DNA of 64,000 nucleotides. Source: Melampsora larici-populina 98AG31. Lineage: Eukaryota; Basidiomycota; Pucciniomycetes; Pucciniales; Melampsoraceae. Under the pieces are notes generated by a model. It was not told the DNA's origin and made no database searches. It was given only the letters and a program-made list of their open reading frames with translations. Shown here in pieces: positions 1 through 11,271 of the stretch; position 1 is the stretch's first letter, and each line of letters opens with the position of its first letter. Both the position numbers and the translations under genes were made by a program. The stretch covers positions 367,173 through 431,172 of the forward strand of contig NW_006768835.1 in NCBI RefSeq assembly GCF_000204055.1. Reading direction: 5' to 3'.

Positions 1-139
1 CATACGCCTCCGGGCTGAGTTCAACACCTGGTTGTGACGAGCCTTGTGCGTCTAAGTAAAAGCCAGATTCGCAATCGAAAGCTTTGCATGTGCATACTTT
101 TCGACGACGCTCTCCAATCTTCTTGTTCCCTCGAGGCAT
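1..139 (-). CDS. 5' end of an unidentified gene, cut by window edge
   Basis: An ATG at 137-139 (minus) opens a frame that stays open for 46 codons to the window edge. It begins MPRGNKKIGERRRK, a strongly basic start, followed by a paired-cysteine stretch (CTCKAFDC) and then GFYLDAQG. This basic-plus-CxC layout resembles the N-termini of some large fungal transposase-type proteins (CACTA/Tnp2- or KDZ-related), but too little is visible to assign a family. It could equally be a short nuclear protein. The start is chosen because it is the first ATG after a stop-containing AT-rich stretch and the frame is compositionally coding-like. Confidence 0.4.
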   Translation of the reverse strand, partial: MPRGNKKIGERRRKVCTCKAFDCESGFYLDAQGSSQPGVELSPEAY

Positions 140-634
140 TTGTAAAAAAAATCTGACGTGGGGAAGTTGAATCCGCTTATATGTGGTTACGAAAGTGGTG
201 AAAGGACTTTAATATTCAGAGAAGTGATAGTGATGAAGTTTTTATTGTATCATATAATGGATATATTTGAATATGTCTCGTCAAAGCTGATATTAGGAAG
301 CAGGAACACACATCCGACACAAGAGGACAAAACGGAGTGCAACCTATTGATCATTGACTCATGAGCGAAATCCAGAGATCGAAAACCACAACTCATACAA
401 AACATGCCGTACTAACAATAGGCGCTAACACTACAGGACTGATAGAGATACATGATACATGAATGAGACGAAACAAGATCCAGAAACCTCCCAAGAAAAG
501 ATCTACTAGATCTAGGACCGGATATATGACACTATATGACACAACCAAAAGTGTAGCCTAGTGAGTCATTAATGATAAAAACTCAAAACATGATCGTTTG
601 AAATACTCACAATCAATTCTATGATAGTTCAAGA
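140..634. other. Intergenic stretch, nothing recognised
   Basis: AT-rich sequence between the left-edge gene and the gene ending at 635. One short plus-strand open frame (158-364) has no recognisable composition or splice context. No RNA gene or repeat was seen. Confidence 0.4.
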
Positions 635-1611
635 TCATTCTTCTTTGTCTATGACAGCATAGTGAAAGCCAAGGACAGGGGTACGCTCGGGGGGAAGATC
701 GCCTTCGATAACAAATTTGACGTAGAGATCAATGAGACATGAGGGCCTCAAAGCGATCAAGTACACAAATATGTGTGGAGCATATACTTGCAGAGCATGT
801 CGAAGCTCTTCTACTGTCTCGCCCTTCAAGCGGTCTTCTTTCAGGACACGAGGGCGCTGACTAAACTCGGGTTTTTGAGGCAAGCGGAGATCCTTGTCAA
901 CCTTTGCTTTGAAGAGCCAAAGAAGGTGATCAATTCTGGCGATGTCGGGTATCAAGAATTTTCCCACTTTCTTCGAAATAGCGCCAACCAACATCTGTCG
1001 AGTAGTCTTGCGGCTGAGAGGATCGAAGTCCACAGTTTCGGGTACATCCGTGTCCATTGGTTCCGGTTTCACAACAGGCGGTTTGATGTACGGAATGATC
1101 AAAGGCTTGACATTATCTTGAAACACCTTTTTCAAGACGGTTTTGTTGTGGTTGGGGCGAGATTTTGTCTTGGGGTCGAAATGATACAAGATAAGATAAT
1201 ATAGGATATTCTTGATCTGGTCACACTTTTCATCAAAGTCGTGATCGAGGAAAACATGCAAGTCGTCGGGTAACGAGTCGACCTTTGCTGCTATATCATC
1301 TCTCACAAATCCCCCTGCTGCAGTTGAAGGAAAGACTTTCGGAAAAGAGGGCTCTTTCAGAGACTGCGTATTCGGTTGAGCAGAATGCGGAACTTTGTCT
1401 GATGAAGTTGGATGTGCGGAGAGTGTGAGTTACAAGAAAGTTTTAGCCTAGGAGAAAGAGTGAAACAGGGGTATTATGACAAATCTCATCCAAAAAAGAT
1501 CAACACACAAACTCCGAGCTCACCTTTGGTATTAATCTCGAGTTGGTTGTTCGAGGGGCTTGTGGGGCCTGAGCTTGTGCCTCCAGTGCTCTTCTTCCGT
1601 GCCTTTCCCAT
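635..1611 (-). CDS. Two-exon hypothetical protein, about 283 aa
   Basis: Exon 1 is 1524-1611 and starts MGKARKKSTGG (basic N-terminus). It ends at a good donor (GTGAGC), and a 125-nt intron with a CTAAAAC branch-like site ends in CAG at 1399. Exon 2 is 635-1398 and ends in TGA. The join keeps phase exactly (one nucleotide carried over), which is the main support for the model. The protein has a low-complexity N-terminal third, then a region rich in predicted helices with hydrophobic segments (ILYYLILYHF, HIFVYLIAL). I do not recognise a family. No transposon motif is visible, so it may be a host gene or a rust-specific family. TGA is used here as an ordinary terminator, which matters for the in-frame TGA codons reported elsewhere. 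Confidence 0.6.
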
Positions 1612-2571
1612 GTTTGATCTGGATCGTGAAACAGAAATAAGATCATCGACGTACAAACAAAGCGGAACATGTGGGTGTCCAAAACCTCAAAGAGCGTGCG
1701 AGAACAAAACTTGAGAAGGTAAAAAGGGAAGATGCCTGACCTTCAAAAACCAGGATCCTTGCGTTAGGAGATGCGGACTTGATTGAAACTCCCTATCGAT
1801 ACAATTGAGGAACGGGGGCAATCGTGGTGATCTTATATGTTTCACTTGTTACATTTAGCTACATGTACACAAGCACTAGCTGTTGTCAAAACGTGACAAC
1901 CTCTAGTGTCGGCATCACCGTAGAACAACGATTGCCTTTCAGTCTGGCAGACGATCAAGTCCCCTTTCTGGAACATGTTCTTTGGGGAAGATGATCTGTC
2001 GCCGGCTGACAGAATCCTGAATCACTTTGACTGCAAGATGGGAAATATGTGTTGCTACACACGCTTACTACCTACATAGATTCTTGATATCTTTGTAATG
2101 CAAGTAAAATTTTGTATATGTTGCGATAAAATTTTGCTTACAATGCTTCGTAACCATTATAAGAATAAAGCAGAATATAGTTCAGAATAGAGCAACGATG
2201 ATGGCTTCACCTGGAATAACGCATGTGTGCGTATAATCATTTGATGACACATGTGATCCAAGGCTTTTAGACTCAGAATCTTAAAAAGGTTCTTTCATAG
2301 CAACTCACAGGATGCAATAGCTGGATAGCGATTCTTTGTAAGGCATTTTATCTGGGCCAAGTATATAATCAAGCAACAGTTGCTCAAATGGACAAAACAA
2401 AAGGAAAAAATTAGGAGAGAACAATATTGGGCGCGCCATTACTTCTGAGAGAGCTCAAAGATTAATTATACATAGAGATTGGCTTCAAACAAAACATATA
2501 GTTGTAGTGCATGTTGTTCCCGTATCTTATGCTAATACACTTTGAAACTACAGCTACACACTTATCATTTT
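1612..2571. other. Intergenic region, no gene seen
   Basis: About 960 bp between two minus-strand genes. It should hold the promoter of the 635-1611 gene and the 3' end of the 2572-4179 gene. AT-rich; no convincing frame, repeat or RNA was seen. Confidence 0.4.
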
Positions 2572-4179
2572 CTAATCTGAGACGGAACTGCCAGTACCAG
2601 AATCTTCCCCTTCTTCAACTGAAAGCAGGCCAGTAAGGACTTTGTCGTGCTCATTGATGTCATTACGAGCTGACTGCAATTCATTCTCTAGTCTTTCAAC
2701 CTGCATCTCTAGAAAGTCTAAACGTGTCTGAGTAGTGACGATGATTTGTTTCATGTCTTCGAAAGATGCCACACGCTCTTCGAGGGTAGCAACTGTCGTA
2801 TATCAAAAATATCATAAAGTTTGGTTAGTTTTCACTCGTATTGATTATGCTTGGGATACATTGGAATGGGTACGAGAATTACGTTGCTCTTCTTTACTTC
2901 TTTGGATTTGAAAGTAGTCTGTTCCCGAGAGTACTGGTAGCTCTGAATTTGGCTCGATAGAGGGTTTGAAAGGAATGGGATCAATGTTCCTTCCCAATAC
3001 TGAAAGTGCAAAAGATCCAGCGTGAGTAGACATTACTTATGGGAGCAAACAAGAAGAGAGATTGGTAGACGTACTGGTATTTTCACTTTCAAATATATCT
3101 AACTCGGGAAATTCCATCAAGTCCATTTCATAGCGATGAGTACTTGAAGTGTCTGGCTTGCCCTCTTCTGACCCAAGAGAAATCAGTTGTTCTTCCAAAC
3201 CCTCGTTATTATCTTCCACACGATTACTTGACGGGTTCAAAGCAGGAAGAACCAGAGGCTCCTGAAGCACACTTAACTCTCTGGTATGTTCGCACTGATC
3301 CTGTACCTCCAGTAGAGAGGTAGCTTTCACTCCAGGAGTTGATTTCGAAATGCCTTTACCTGTAGACTTTGGTATACTGTTACTGGTCGGGTGGTCTGGA
3401 ATTTGCTGTTCCATTGACTGTAATTAGAACAAGGCTTCAGTACTCACATTGCAGTATGATTACACTTGTCGAAGTGATTAAAGATGATGATTGTACCCAT
3501 GTCCAAGCTCATGGGAACTCACCTTTTTTTCTTTTTCTTCATCATGGTAGAACCACTGTGATCATCAGAAGACACTCGCTTTGCTTTTCGAGCAGGCCCC
3601 ATATCCGCAAGATTTGGTTTGACGTCATGTAGGAGGTAACATGTGGAGATCGGTGGATCGAAAGAAACACGCTTTGCTTTACGAGGAGGAGCGATTGTGG
3701 CGATCGATGTCAAGTCTTGTGAGTTCCGACCACTCGTGGAAGGTGAAGGCATAGGATCTGGAAACAATGAATCAAACTTTTTGTTCCGGGCTTTTTATCT
3801 TATTATCACAAGGGTGAGATGGATGCAAAGGGAAATGATCACGTACTATGAGACTCCATGCTGCCAAACACCTTTCGATCACCTGATTCCTGTTGTTGGT
3901 GCGGCAATTCATTCGAGTCCAGGGCTGGATCGTCGGTATCAGGATTTGGGAAGACTGGTCAAAATGAAATAAAATACAAGTTGAGATCTAATTGTAATCA
4001 GATGCTGTTTGTGAGAGACAGAAAAACAAACGATGCGGCTGCGCCTTTCGCACTTTGGTGGCAAGCTGTGCTCGAGTTATTTTGGAGTGAAGGGTTGTTG
4101 TCTTGTCACGTTCGTAAAGCAACTGAGCCATGTCGTGCTTGCTAACACCTGGGTCGCTGGGGTCCAAAACTGTAGACAT
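2572..4179 (-). CDS. Six-exon hypothetical protein with C-terminal coiled coil
   Basis: Six exons can be laid out: 4032-4179, 3847-3954, 3523-3757, 3075-3417, 2874-3035 and 2572-2792. Phases agree at exon joins 1-2, 2-3, 4-5 and 5-6. At join 3-4 the obvious donor (GTGAGT after a lysine run) and acceptor (TTACAG) disagree with the next frame by two nucleotides, so that boundary is unresolved or the gene carries an indel. The protein starts MSTVLDPSDPG, holds a basic repeat (PARKAKRVS and PPRKAKRVS) plus a K-rich patch that could be a nuclear localisation signal, a Ser/Pro/Glu-rich disordered middle, and a C-terminal heptad region (TLEERVASFEDMK then LEMQVERLENELQ) that looks like a coiled coil. 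No family recognised. Intron 4 would be only 39 nt, short even for a fungus. Confidence 0.45.
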
Positions 4180-5019
4180 ATTCGCTAAAAGAGCAGTGCG
4201 TTGACACAGAGTGGCTTGAAGATGGGACTATATAGACAATACCATAAGGAGGATGATCAAGTGTGAGATTAATGATCAAGCCGAGCGGCATAAGTACTTT
4301 CCACTTCATGAGCGGGCCTCGCGGTTTCAATGCTGACTAGAATTCTACATAAGTAGATGAACAATATACTGTATAAATATACGCAACAAGTTGCTAATCT
4401 ATCAGAGATTCACTTCCTTGTAATCAGCATATATTAACACGCAATACATATTCCAATCGGATGTTCGATATCGTGAGGCACGTTGCACAAGCCATGTTTT
4501 ACTTCTCAATCACAGAGAGACAGAAAAGAAACATGTACATAAATTATTTATCTTGTAGAGCTTCTTGTGGGAAGCGTAGCCACAACGTTGATTACAGAAC
4601 ACTAGAGACAATGTCAATCATATATTAGATGATAGTGAGCGTTGAAAAAGAGGAGAACATAAGCGAAGGAAATGAACCAAAATTGATGCATGAAGTCATG
4701 TGATCAATATTCTAGAAAGAAATAATCAGGCTACAATTTGAATGCATGAGAAGACAAATCAACAAATGACAGCATTACACACAATCTGTATTATAAAAAG
4801 GTTATGATCATGAGGTAGGTGCTCTTGATGCCTAATGAATCCTTATTACTTCTGAACAGTAGAAAAACAGAATATGTAGATGATACAGTTTTCTATGTCA
4901 GTCACAATTTTCTAAACTGTACGGAAAAGACGCCCTTTGGTGTAGTGTTATCCAAAATCAGTCTCAGAAGACCAGCAAGGAAGTTGGCAAATCGTGATTG
5001 AATTCAGGAAAAACGTACC
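4180..5019. other. Intergenic region between divergent genes
   Basis: About 840 bp between the start of the minus-strand gene at 4179 and the plus-strand transposase gene at 5020. It should hold both promoters. AT-rich; a short plus frame at 4819-5001 is not convincing. The TTTTACACTC motifs found downstream of the transposase gene were not seen here, so no left terminus of that element could be placed. Confidence 0.4.
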
Positions 5020-5890
5020 ATGTCACTTACCATTCTGTGTAAACCTCCCTGGACCTATGATGGATACCCCCAACCAAATTCTTCCAACAACTTTGCACAA
5101 TCACCTCCAAACTCTCAAGATGCTATTTCTCCTCACCTATACCTATACAATTCAGAGTCTCCTGTCTTGATTTCACCATCCAGATTGTCTCGATTTTATC
5201 GGTTTCCATTTGACTCATTCAAACTCCCAAATCTTTTTCAAATTTTTACATCTCCTCGAAAAAGTCTCCCCATGTCTGGTTCCGAACAATTCCCAAGTGA
5301 AATACCCAGTTCCCCTGATTTTTCCCAAAACATATCCAGCCGTCACAATCCCAATTTACCCTCGAAGTATACCAAGAATCCCGTACCAGATCATGACCTC
5401 GTAGATTTACCTACAAAACCTTCCAGAGATACCGTTCCAAAAGAGGTTGATCTCGTTTCTAACTCATCTCCTGGCCCGAAGAAGAAGAAACGTAACCGTC
5501 CCAACAAAACCGGCAAGAAGTTTAAGACACCTATTCCAGCTCTCGGTGACCTCAAGACCTTCATTGATCACGGCTTGACCCGCGATGCGCAAGGATACCC
5601 CATCTACCCAAACGGCGACACTGTATTTGTTCGAGAGCCTGACGACAAGATCATCAATTTTGGCTACATCGCTTATCCGCACACTCAAAAGGTCAAAGGC
5701 GCGAAGGCCGGCCCTTGGAAAACTATCTGGTTTACTTGTATGGGGGTGTTACACTGCAATGACAATTTCTGCGATTATGCCGCACCGCCGCCGACTGCCA
5801 AGGGAAAAGCGGCCGAATTGGTTGAAGAGTAAGTACGGTTTACAAACCTTGTCATTTTTGGAATACTTACAGATATTCAAACTGATATCT

Positions 5891-6706
5891 TATAATGTTT
5901 CTCGAAGGATGGATTCTCAGGATTCATTTAGAACCAAGAGAAGACGTCGCTGCTAGAATTTTCTGTAGTAAGAAATGGACACACTGAGGGCACAGGTTCC
6001 TGAGTTAGACTACAGCGATTCCGCTAGTCAACTTCGAGAACAAGAAATAAAGCTAACCTGCGAGCTCGTGAGTAAACGAAAGAGCACGCGTAAGATGGTT
6101 GTTTAAGAACAGGAAAACAAAACAGTAATTGATTCTTTTCGACACACTACACACCTGAGGGCACAGGTTCCTGAGTTAGACTACAGCGATTCCGCTAGTC
6201 AACCTCGAGAACAAGAAATAAAGCTAACCTAAACAATCGATGAGAAAAATAAGAGATGAAAGTAATCAGAAAATGAGAGATAAATAAAGGAAAGGCATAA
6301 ACAGTCACTACCTGCGAGCTTGTGAGTAAACAAAAGAGCACGCGTAAGATGGTTGTTTAAGAACAGGAAAACAAAACAGTAATCTAATGAAGATGATAGT
6401 AACGGTATTAGTAAAATAAAATAAAGTATAACGAGAACAAGAAAAACACTTACTGATTCTTTTCGACACGAAAAGAATCAGAAAAGAGGAAGAAAGAAAA
6501 TACAAGATGAACTGATAAACCCCCAAAAGAATTTCCTCCAGCACCCCTTGATTCAATCTCCAAATGTAATCCCTTTATTCAACTTCCAATTTTACCGCTA
6601 ACCGACCAACTGTCTTAATCCCACTTAACCACCAACATTCACCATTACCTTATTAGGAAAATTTTATCTTTGACTACTTAATAAGATAATACCAAATATC
6701 GTAACA
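5891..6706 (-). repeat. 3' LTR of copia-1
   Basis: 816 bp, reading TGTTACG...CATTATA on the element strand. It contains an internal duplication of about 80 bp (5986-6060 and 6156-6230, beginning GAGGGCACAGG) and a perfect 12-bp hairpin with a 5-nt loop (6453-6464 / 6470-6481). The same features are in the other LTR. Confidence 0.93.
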
Positions 6707-6719
6707 CACCCCCTCAAAG
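6707..6719 (-). promoter_or_regulatory. Polypurine tract of copia-1
   Basis: Minus-strand TTTGAGGGGGTG directly before the 3' LTR; it would prime plus-strand DNA synthesis. Copia-2 has the closely similar TTGAGGGGGCG at the same place. Confidence 0.75.
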
Positions 6720-6723
6720 AGCA

Positions 6724-9700
6724 TTATCCTATAAATCTCAAGCCCATTGCTTTTCTCAAATTTGAAAACTGTTCCTTAGGAAGTTGTTTTGTTAAAAGAT
6801 CAGCCACCATCAAGTGCGTAGGACAGTGTTTGATTGAAATGTCACCCTTCTTCACTACCTCACGAATCCAGTGGTAATGAATTTCAATGTGTTTTGTCCT
6901 AGCGTGAAAAATAGATTTAGATGTCAAATGAATTGCACCCAGATTATCGCTTTGAAGAACCGTCGGATTTGGATCAGTGAATCCAAAACAAGACAACATG
7001 TTGCGTAACCAAAGCAGCTCTTGACCCGCTTCAGTGATTGCGCGGTACTCAGCTTCTGTAGATGATAGAGCTACCGTTGGTTGGAGACGGCTTCTCCATG
7101 AAATCGGGCCACCAGCTAGTACAAAGACGTATCCAGTTGTTGAACGCCGGGTGTTGACATCACCTGCCCAGTCAGCGTCGCAGTGTGACACTGGGCAGTT
7201 AAAACTACGTTGGCCTGCTACAACTTTTGAAGTGTTGCCACTGTACACTATCCCAATATTAATCGTGTGATTTAGGTATTGGAGGACATGCATCGCAGAA
7301 TCCCAGTGAAGTTTGTTTGGAGAATCAAGATGTTGTGACAGAACTCCAACGGCGTGAGCCATATCTGGACGTGTACACTGTGCTAAATACATCAGTGAGC
7401 CTACAACACTTCTGTACGGGAGTTTGTCCTTGGCAAATTCTTGAGCTTCTTCATCCGTCGATTTCAACAGCTTGATGTTTGGTGACAGAGGGGTGATGGC
7501 TGGTTTTGAGTTAGTCATTTCAAACCGCTTGAGCACAGTCATTGCATATTGTTGCTGTGACATTGAGTATGAATTTTCATCACTACGCTGAATTTGAATC
7601 CCTACTACCGTATGAGCCAATCCTAAATCCTCCATTTCCCACTTAGCTGAGATTTGAGTCTTGAAAGTAGCAATATTGTTACCGGTGATTGCCAAGTCAT
7701 CCACATGAACGTAGACAGCGGTAAATAGATCACGGTTTGAGCGAATGTAGATGCAATGATCGATTTCGCACTGATAGAAACCGATTTCAATAAGAAACTC
7801 CTCAACATCATCTTGCCAAATCTTTGGTGATTGTTTAAATCCATACAACGACTTTTTCATCCTCCAAACTTTTCCAACAGTTGACGCAGTACGATATCCC
7901 TCCGGAATTTCAACATAGAGTTCTTCATGTAAGATTCCATTGAGAAAAGCCGCTACGGCGTCCATTTGATGGATCTCCCATCCATTGATCGCCACAATTT
8001 CCACAAGAATTCGCAATGAGCCAGGCTTCCCGGTGGGCGCAAAAGTTTCACCATAGTCTTGGCCGGGTACTTGAGTATTCCCCATTGCCACGAATCGAGC
8101 CTTGTACTTGATGCTTCTGTCAACTAGTGATTTTCTCCTAAACACCCACAACCCTCTAATTATGTTGTGACCTTCCGGTCGATCAACTAATTCCCACACT
8201 TCCTTTTCCCTCAGAGAATTGAATTCCTTATCACAAGCAGCTCTCCACAAATTCGCATCAACTGAGGCCATAGCTCGTTTATAAGATTTTGGATCAGGAT
8301 TTGATATAACTCCTGCCGCATTACATTGAGAAGGTAGACAAGCGAAGAAAGATTCTGTAATAAAGTCATCTTCGAATTCAGCGCCAGAAGAGCACATCCC
8401 CTTGAGACTATCATAAACTTTCTTTGAAGAACGGTTAGAGCGACGAGATGATTCTTGAGATGGTTTGTCCGAAGTAAGATTTCCAGACTCAGTGATTTGA
8501 GGAACAACAGGAGGGTGAGAAGCATCGGAAGTCGTGTCTTTGGGTATCAAATAATCCAAATACTCGTCACCGTCGTCAAAGAAGCGTATTCTGACAGAAG
8601 TTCGTTGAGGTTCAGATGGAACACGGGTTGTTTCGGTTTGAAGATTTTGAAAAGGAAATAGGTCCTCATTGAAAGTTGAATGGTGTGTTATGTAGATCTT
8701 CTTTGAAGTCAAGTCGTAGATTTGATAGTTAAAGTTATCTTGTTCAAATCCAACAAGAACACCTTCAGAGCTTACAGGAGAGAATTTTGAGTGACGAAGT
8801 TCTTTTCGAATGAGACCAAAAGCTTGACAACCAAACACTCGCAAATGATTCACTGAAGGTTTCCGAAAGAACCAAACTTCAAATGGAGTTTTACCTTCTT
8901 CAAGAGCAGAAGTAACACAACGATTTGTTAGAAACACTGCTGCACTACAGGCATAATACCAAAACCGAATTGGCATAGCAGATTCGAGCATCATTGAACG
9001 TGCCCTGGTAACGACAATGCGCATACCACGTTCGGAAACACCGTTTTCCTCAGGTGCATGACCTGAAGTCAGATGAAGAGTAATTCCAAGCTCCTTGAGC
9101 TTCGGACCAAGCAGATTATTGAGAAATTCACTACCGCAATCAAGAGTAAATTGCTTCACTAGACACCCAGTCTGCCTCTCAGCCACAGCAATATAAGTCA
9201 TGAACGCTTCATACACCTCCTCTTTTGTCTTATCATTCAACGGGTAGATGTGACGGTACGCAGAAAAATCATCACAGAACAAAATAAAATAGTTTTCATT
9301 ATTGAATCCAGTTGTTCTGATAATACCGCTTAAATCAACATGAACATTTTCAAGGAATGTACGAGCGCGAGGTCTGGTTTTGTTGTGAGGTAATTTTGTA
9401 TTTTTAGACAAGGAACATATGTCACAATTTAAGTTTTCATCCAAGTACTCAAAATCTTCCACGCTATCCAACTTTGACATCAATTTGAGGTATTTGTGGC
9501 TGACGTGTCCTAATCGGCGATGTTGAAGAGATGCAGAAACTTGAGTAACTGAAGCTGATATTGAAGTAGATTGTTGTCTACTCACAGGATCGAGTAAGAT
9601 GAACATGAGGTTGTTATCGGAGATGAAACCATTGAAGATCGCGAGACCATTTAACACCAACGAGAAGTTTGTGCTATCGTGAAACAACTCTCTCACCCCC

Positions 9701-10440
9701 TGTTTCTTCAACACAGCACCAGCTATTAAATTCCTTGAAAGCTCCGGAACATACAAACAATTCTTCAGTTTGAACGGAGTTTCATCTCCAGCCAAGAGCT
9801 TAGCAACACCTCTACTGTGTACAGCCAAGGAGACATCGCCACCAGCTAGTTTGAGTCGTTTGCTGGCGTTGTCAATTTTGACAAGAGTTGATTGATCAAA
9901 AAATTTCTGGTCCTTGAACATGTGATGTGTAGCTCCCGTGTCGTGGAGAGCCCAATAACGTGAAGATGAAAGTGACGCGGAGACAGAGGCACTGATGTCA
10001 GGATCCTCCTTGAATTCCGACGGCAAGGCTGAAGAACACATGACTTGAGATTCATTCAAATTTTCTTTTTCTTCAAATTCCACATTGAGAGATAAGAAAG
10101 CTAGACTCGCAGAAGCATTATTGACGCTTGAATCAAACACCTTCTTAACACCTTTGACTTGAGGAGGCTGAGAACTATTTGAAAATGATGAGTTTGAATT
10201 TCCACCTCCTGATTTTCCACGTATTTTTGACAGGAAAGCAAGACGTTTCTCGGCGTTTTCAGGTTTCGACCAACAGTTCTTGGAAAGATGTGGACCGACA
10301 CACTCTTCAGGAGTACATTCTCCGGAGACCTTCTTTCCAGGTCGAACTGAGACTGAATTTACTTCCCGGATAGCGGCACAAGTCCAGCCGTGACGCTCCT
10401 CGTATTTTCGAAGGTAGGATCCAACGCCTTCTTGTGTCAA
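6724..10440 (-). CDS. pol: Pol of copia-1 (protease, integrase, RT, RNase H)
   Basis: An intact frame of about 1,238 aa. In order: a Cys-rich knuckle-like stretch (CTPEECVGPHLSKNCW, residues about 40-58); aspartic protease (WALHDTGATHHMF, near 165); GAG-pre-integrase with His/Cys (HRRLGH, CDICSLS); integrase with catalytic D (VHVDLSG), D (LDCGSEF) and E (PEENGVSERG); RT with YVHVDDLAITGN carrying both aspartates; RNase H with CDADWAGD and [10 protein letters not shown]. All key residues seen are present, so the enzyme set looks functional. The native protein should be a Gag-Pol fusion, because the frame opens at a non-ATG codon overlapping the end of gag. It makes cDNA in particles and inserts it into chromosomes. 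Confidence 0.93.
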   Translation of the reverse strand: MTQEGVGSYLRKYEERHGWTCAAIREVNSVSVRPGKKVSGECTPEECVGPHLSKNCWSKPENAEKRLAFLSKIRGKSGGGNSNSSFSNSSQPPQVKGVKKVFDSSVNNASASLAFLSLNVEFEEKENLNESQVMCSSALPSEFKEDPDISASVSASLSSSRYWALHDTGATHHMFKDQKFFDQSTLVKIDNASKRLKLAGGDVSLAVHSRGVAKLLAGDETPFKLKNCLYVPELSRNLIAGAVLKKQGVRELFHDSTNFSLVLNGLAIFNGFISDNNLMFILLDPVSRQQSTSISASVTQVSASLQHRRLGHVSHKYLKLMSKLDSVEDFEYLDENLNCDICSLSKNTKLPHNKTRPRARTFLENVHVDLSGIIRTTGFNNENYFILFCDDFSAYRHIYPLNDKTKEEVYEAFMTYIAVAERQTGCLVKQFTLDCGSEFLNNLLGPKLKELGITLHLTSGHAPEENGVSERGMRIVVTRARSMMLESAMPIRFWYYACSAAVFLTNRCVTSALEEGKTPFEVWFFRKPSVNHLRVFGCQAFGLIRKELRHSKFSPVSSEGVLVGFEQDNFNYQIYDLTSKKIYITHHSTFNEDLFPFQNLQTETTRVPSEPQRTSVRIRFFDDGDEYLDYLIPKDTTSDASHPPVVPQITESGNLTSDKPSQESSRRSNRSSKKVYDSLKGMCSSGAEFEDDFITESFFACLPSQCNAAGVISNPDPKSYKRAMASVDANLWRAACDKEFNSLREKEVWELVDRPEGHNIIRGLWVFRRKSLVDRSIKYKARFVAMGNTQVPGQDYGETFAPTGKPGSLRILVEIVAINGWEIHQMDAVAAFLNGILHEELYVEIPEGYRTASTVGKVWRMKKSLYGFKQSPKIWQDDVEEFLIEIGFYQCEIDHCIYIRSNRDLFTAVYVHVDDLAITGNNIATFKTQISAKWEMEDLGLAHTVVGIQIQRSDENSYSMSQQQYAMTVLKRFEMTNSKPAITPLSPNIKLLKSTDEEAQEFAKDKLPYRSVVGSLMYLAQCTRPDMAHAVGVLSQHLDSPNKLHWDSAMHVLQYLNHTINIGIVYSGNTSKVVAGQRSFNCPVSHCDADWAGDVNTRRSTTGYVFVLAGGPISWRSRLQPTVALSSTEAEYRAITEAGQELLWLRNMLSCFGFTDPNPTVLQSDNLGAIHLTSKSIFHARTKHIEIHYHWIREVVKKGDISIKHCPTHLMVADLLTKQLPKEQFSNLRKAMGLRFIG

Positions 10441-11048
10441 AGGGACAACCGTATTATGTATGTATTCTTTGGTTTCAATAGAGAGAGAGAAGGGATAGCG
10501 CCGAGAAGCATTCTCGCCGATTGGATATCAGAAAGCTCGCCCTTTAGGCGATAGAATTCTCGGATGAGATTTTCAAACTTGTCAACAAAAGAACTAAGAG
10601 AGTCGACTTTCATTATTTGGCAGGAGTAAAGGGCCTTGGTGACGGCTTCGAGTTTATCCTCAGAGATTCGGTTGTGATAACTCTTGAGAAATGTCCAACA
10701 TCTGAAAGGGTCATAGATGATTTCACAAGCGTTGTTTGGATCAGTGAGATGATTCCGAGTTCTGACATTGTTGATGGAATCCAGTCTATGAAGAATGAAA
10801 GTTGTGAGATTAAAGCGTGTTTTCTCATGTTCTTCATCGGACAAGGTTGATTTTTGGTAGTCCTTGGTTTTGATATAGTGATGAAGTTCCAGAGAGCGGA
10901 AAACTTCCATTATAGATTGGCTCCATTCGATATAATTGTCATCAGTCAAATCGTCAGACACCTTGTACTTGCTCAACGCGTTGTTCATGATTTGCGAATA
11001 TTTTTGAACTTGGTCACCAAACACTCTGGAATCGGCATTTTCAGACAT
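10437..11048 (-). CDS. gag: Gag of copia-1
   Basis: The likely start is the MSENADSRVFG methionine at 11048, chosen because the copia-2 Gag starts alike (MSNTDENSMPFFG). Typical copia Gag signatures are seen: a W-S motif (YIEWSQSIMEVF), LELHHYI, and a helical core ending in SLSSFVDKFENL. The virus-like particle protein packages the element RNA in the cytoplasm. The frame runs through a CTCTCTCTCT tract near 10480 and stops 4 nt into pol; in the other frame the sequence continues smoothly into pol (YIHNTVVPLTQEGVG), so gag and pol were originally one frame, or are joined by recoding at the CT tract. An open, acidic upstream extension is present in the leader. Confidence 0.85.
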   Translation of the reverse strand: MSENADSRVFGDQVQKYSQIMNNALSKYKVSDDLTDDNYIEWSQSIMEVFRSLELHHYIKTKDYQKSTLSDEEHEKTRFNLTTFILHRLDSINNVRTRNHLTDPNNACEIIYDPFRCWTFLKSYHNRISEDKLEAVTKALYSCQIMKVDSLSSFVDKFENLIREFYRLKGELSDIQSARMLLGAIPSLSLLKPKNTYIIRLSL

Positions 11049-11258
11049 GATTGAAACGGTGTTCTTCATAATTTGAGAACCCAAAGAGATATCAGAAAGT
11101 AAGGGATTAGAGATATCTTGATGAACCGTTCTAAAAGAATCGGCCGATTGTGAAGTGCTTGATCCTTCAGTAACTGTTGAGTTATCCGTACTTTCGTCAA
11201 TGAAATGATCGTCGTTTTCGGAACTTATACAAGCAAAACGGGTCGAATAGATCTTGGA

Positions 11259-11271
11259 ACTCTCGCTACCA
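11259..11271 (-). promoter_or_regulatory. Primer-binding site of copia-1 (initiator tRNA-Met type)
   Basis: Minus-strand TGGTAGCGAGAGT immediately follows the 5' LTR with no spacer. TGG is complementary to the tRNA 3' CCA. Copia elements usually prime from initiator tRNA-Met, and a fungal acceptor stem ending GCTACCA fits. The same 12-mer TGGTAGCGAGAG is the PBS of copia-2. Confidence 0.75.

Noticed and set aside
773..1204. Plus-strand frame of 143 codons
   Set aside because: Shadow of the minus-strand two-exon gene at 635-1611, which has matching splice phases.
6308..6556. Identical 82-codon frames in both copia-1 LTRs (6308-6556 and 11689-11937)
   Set aside because: They duplicate only because the LTRs are duplicated; the frame has no motif and lies antisense to the likely LTR transcript start.
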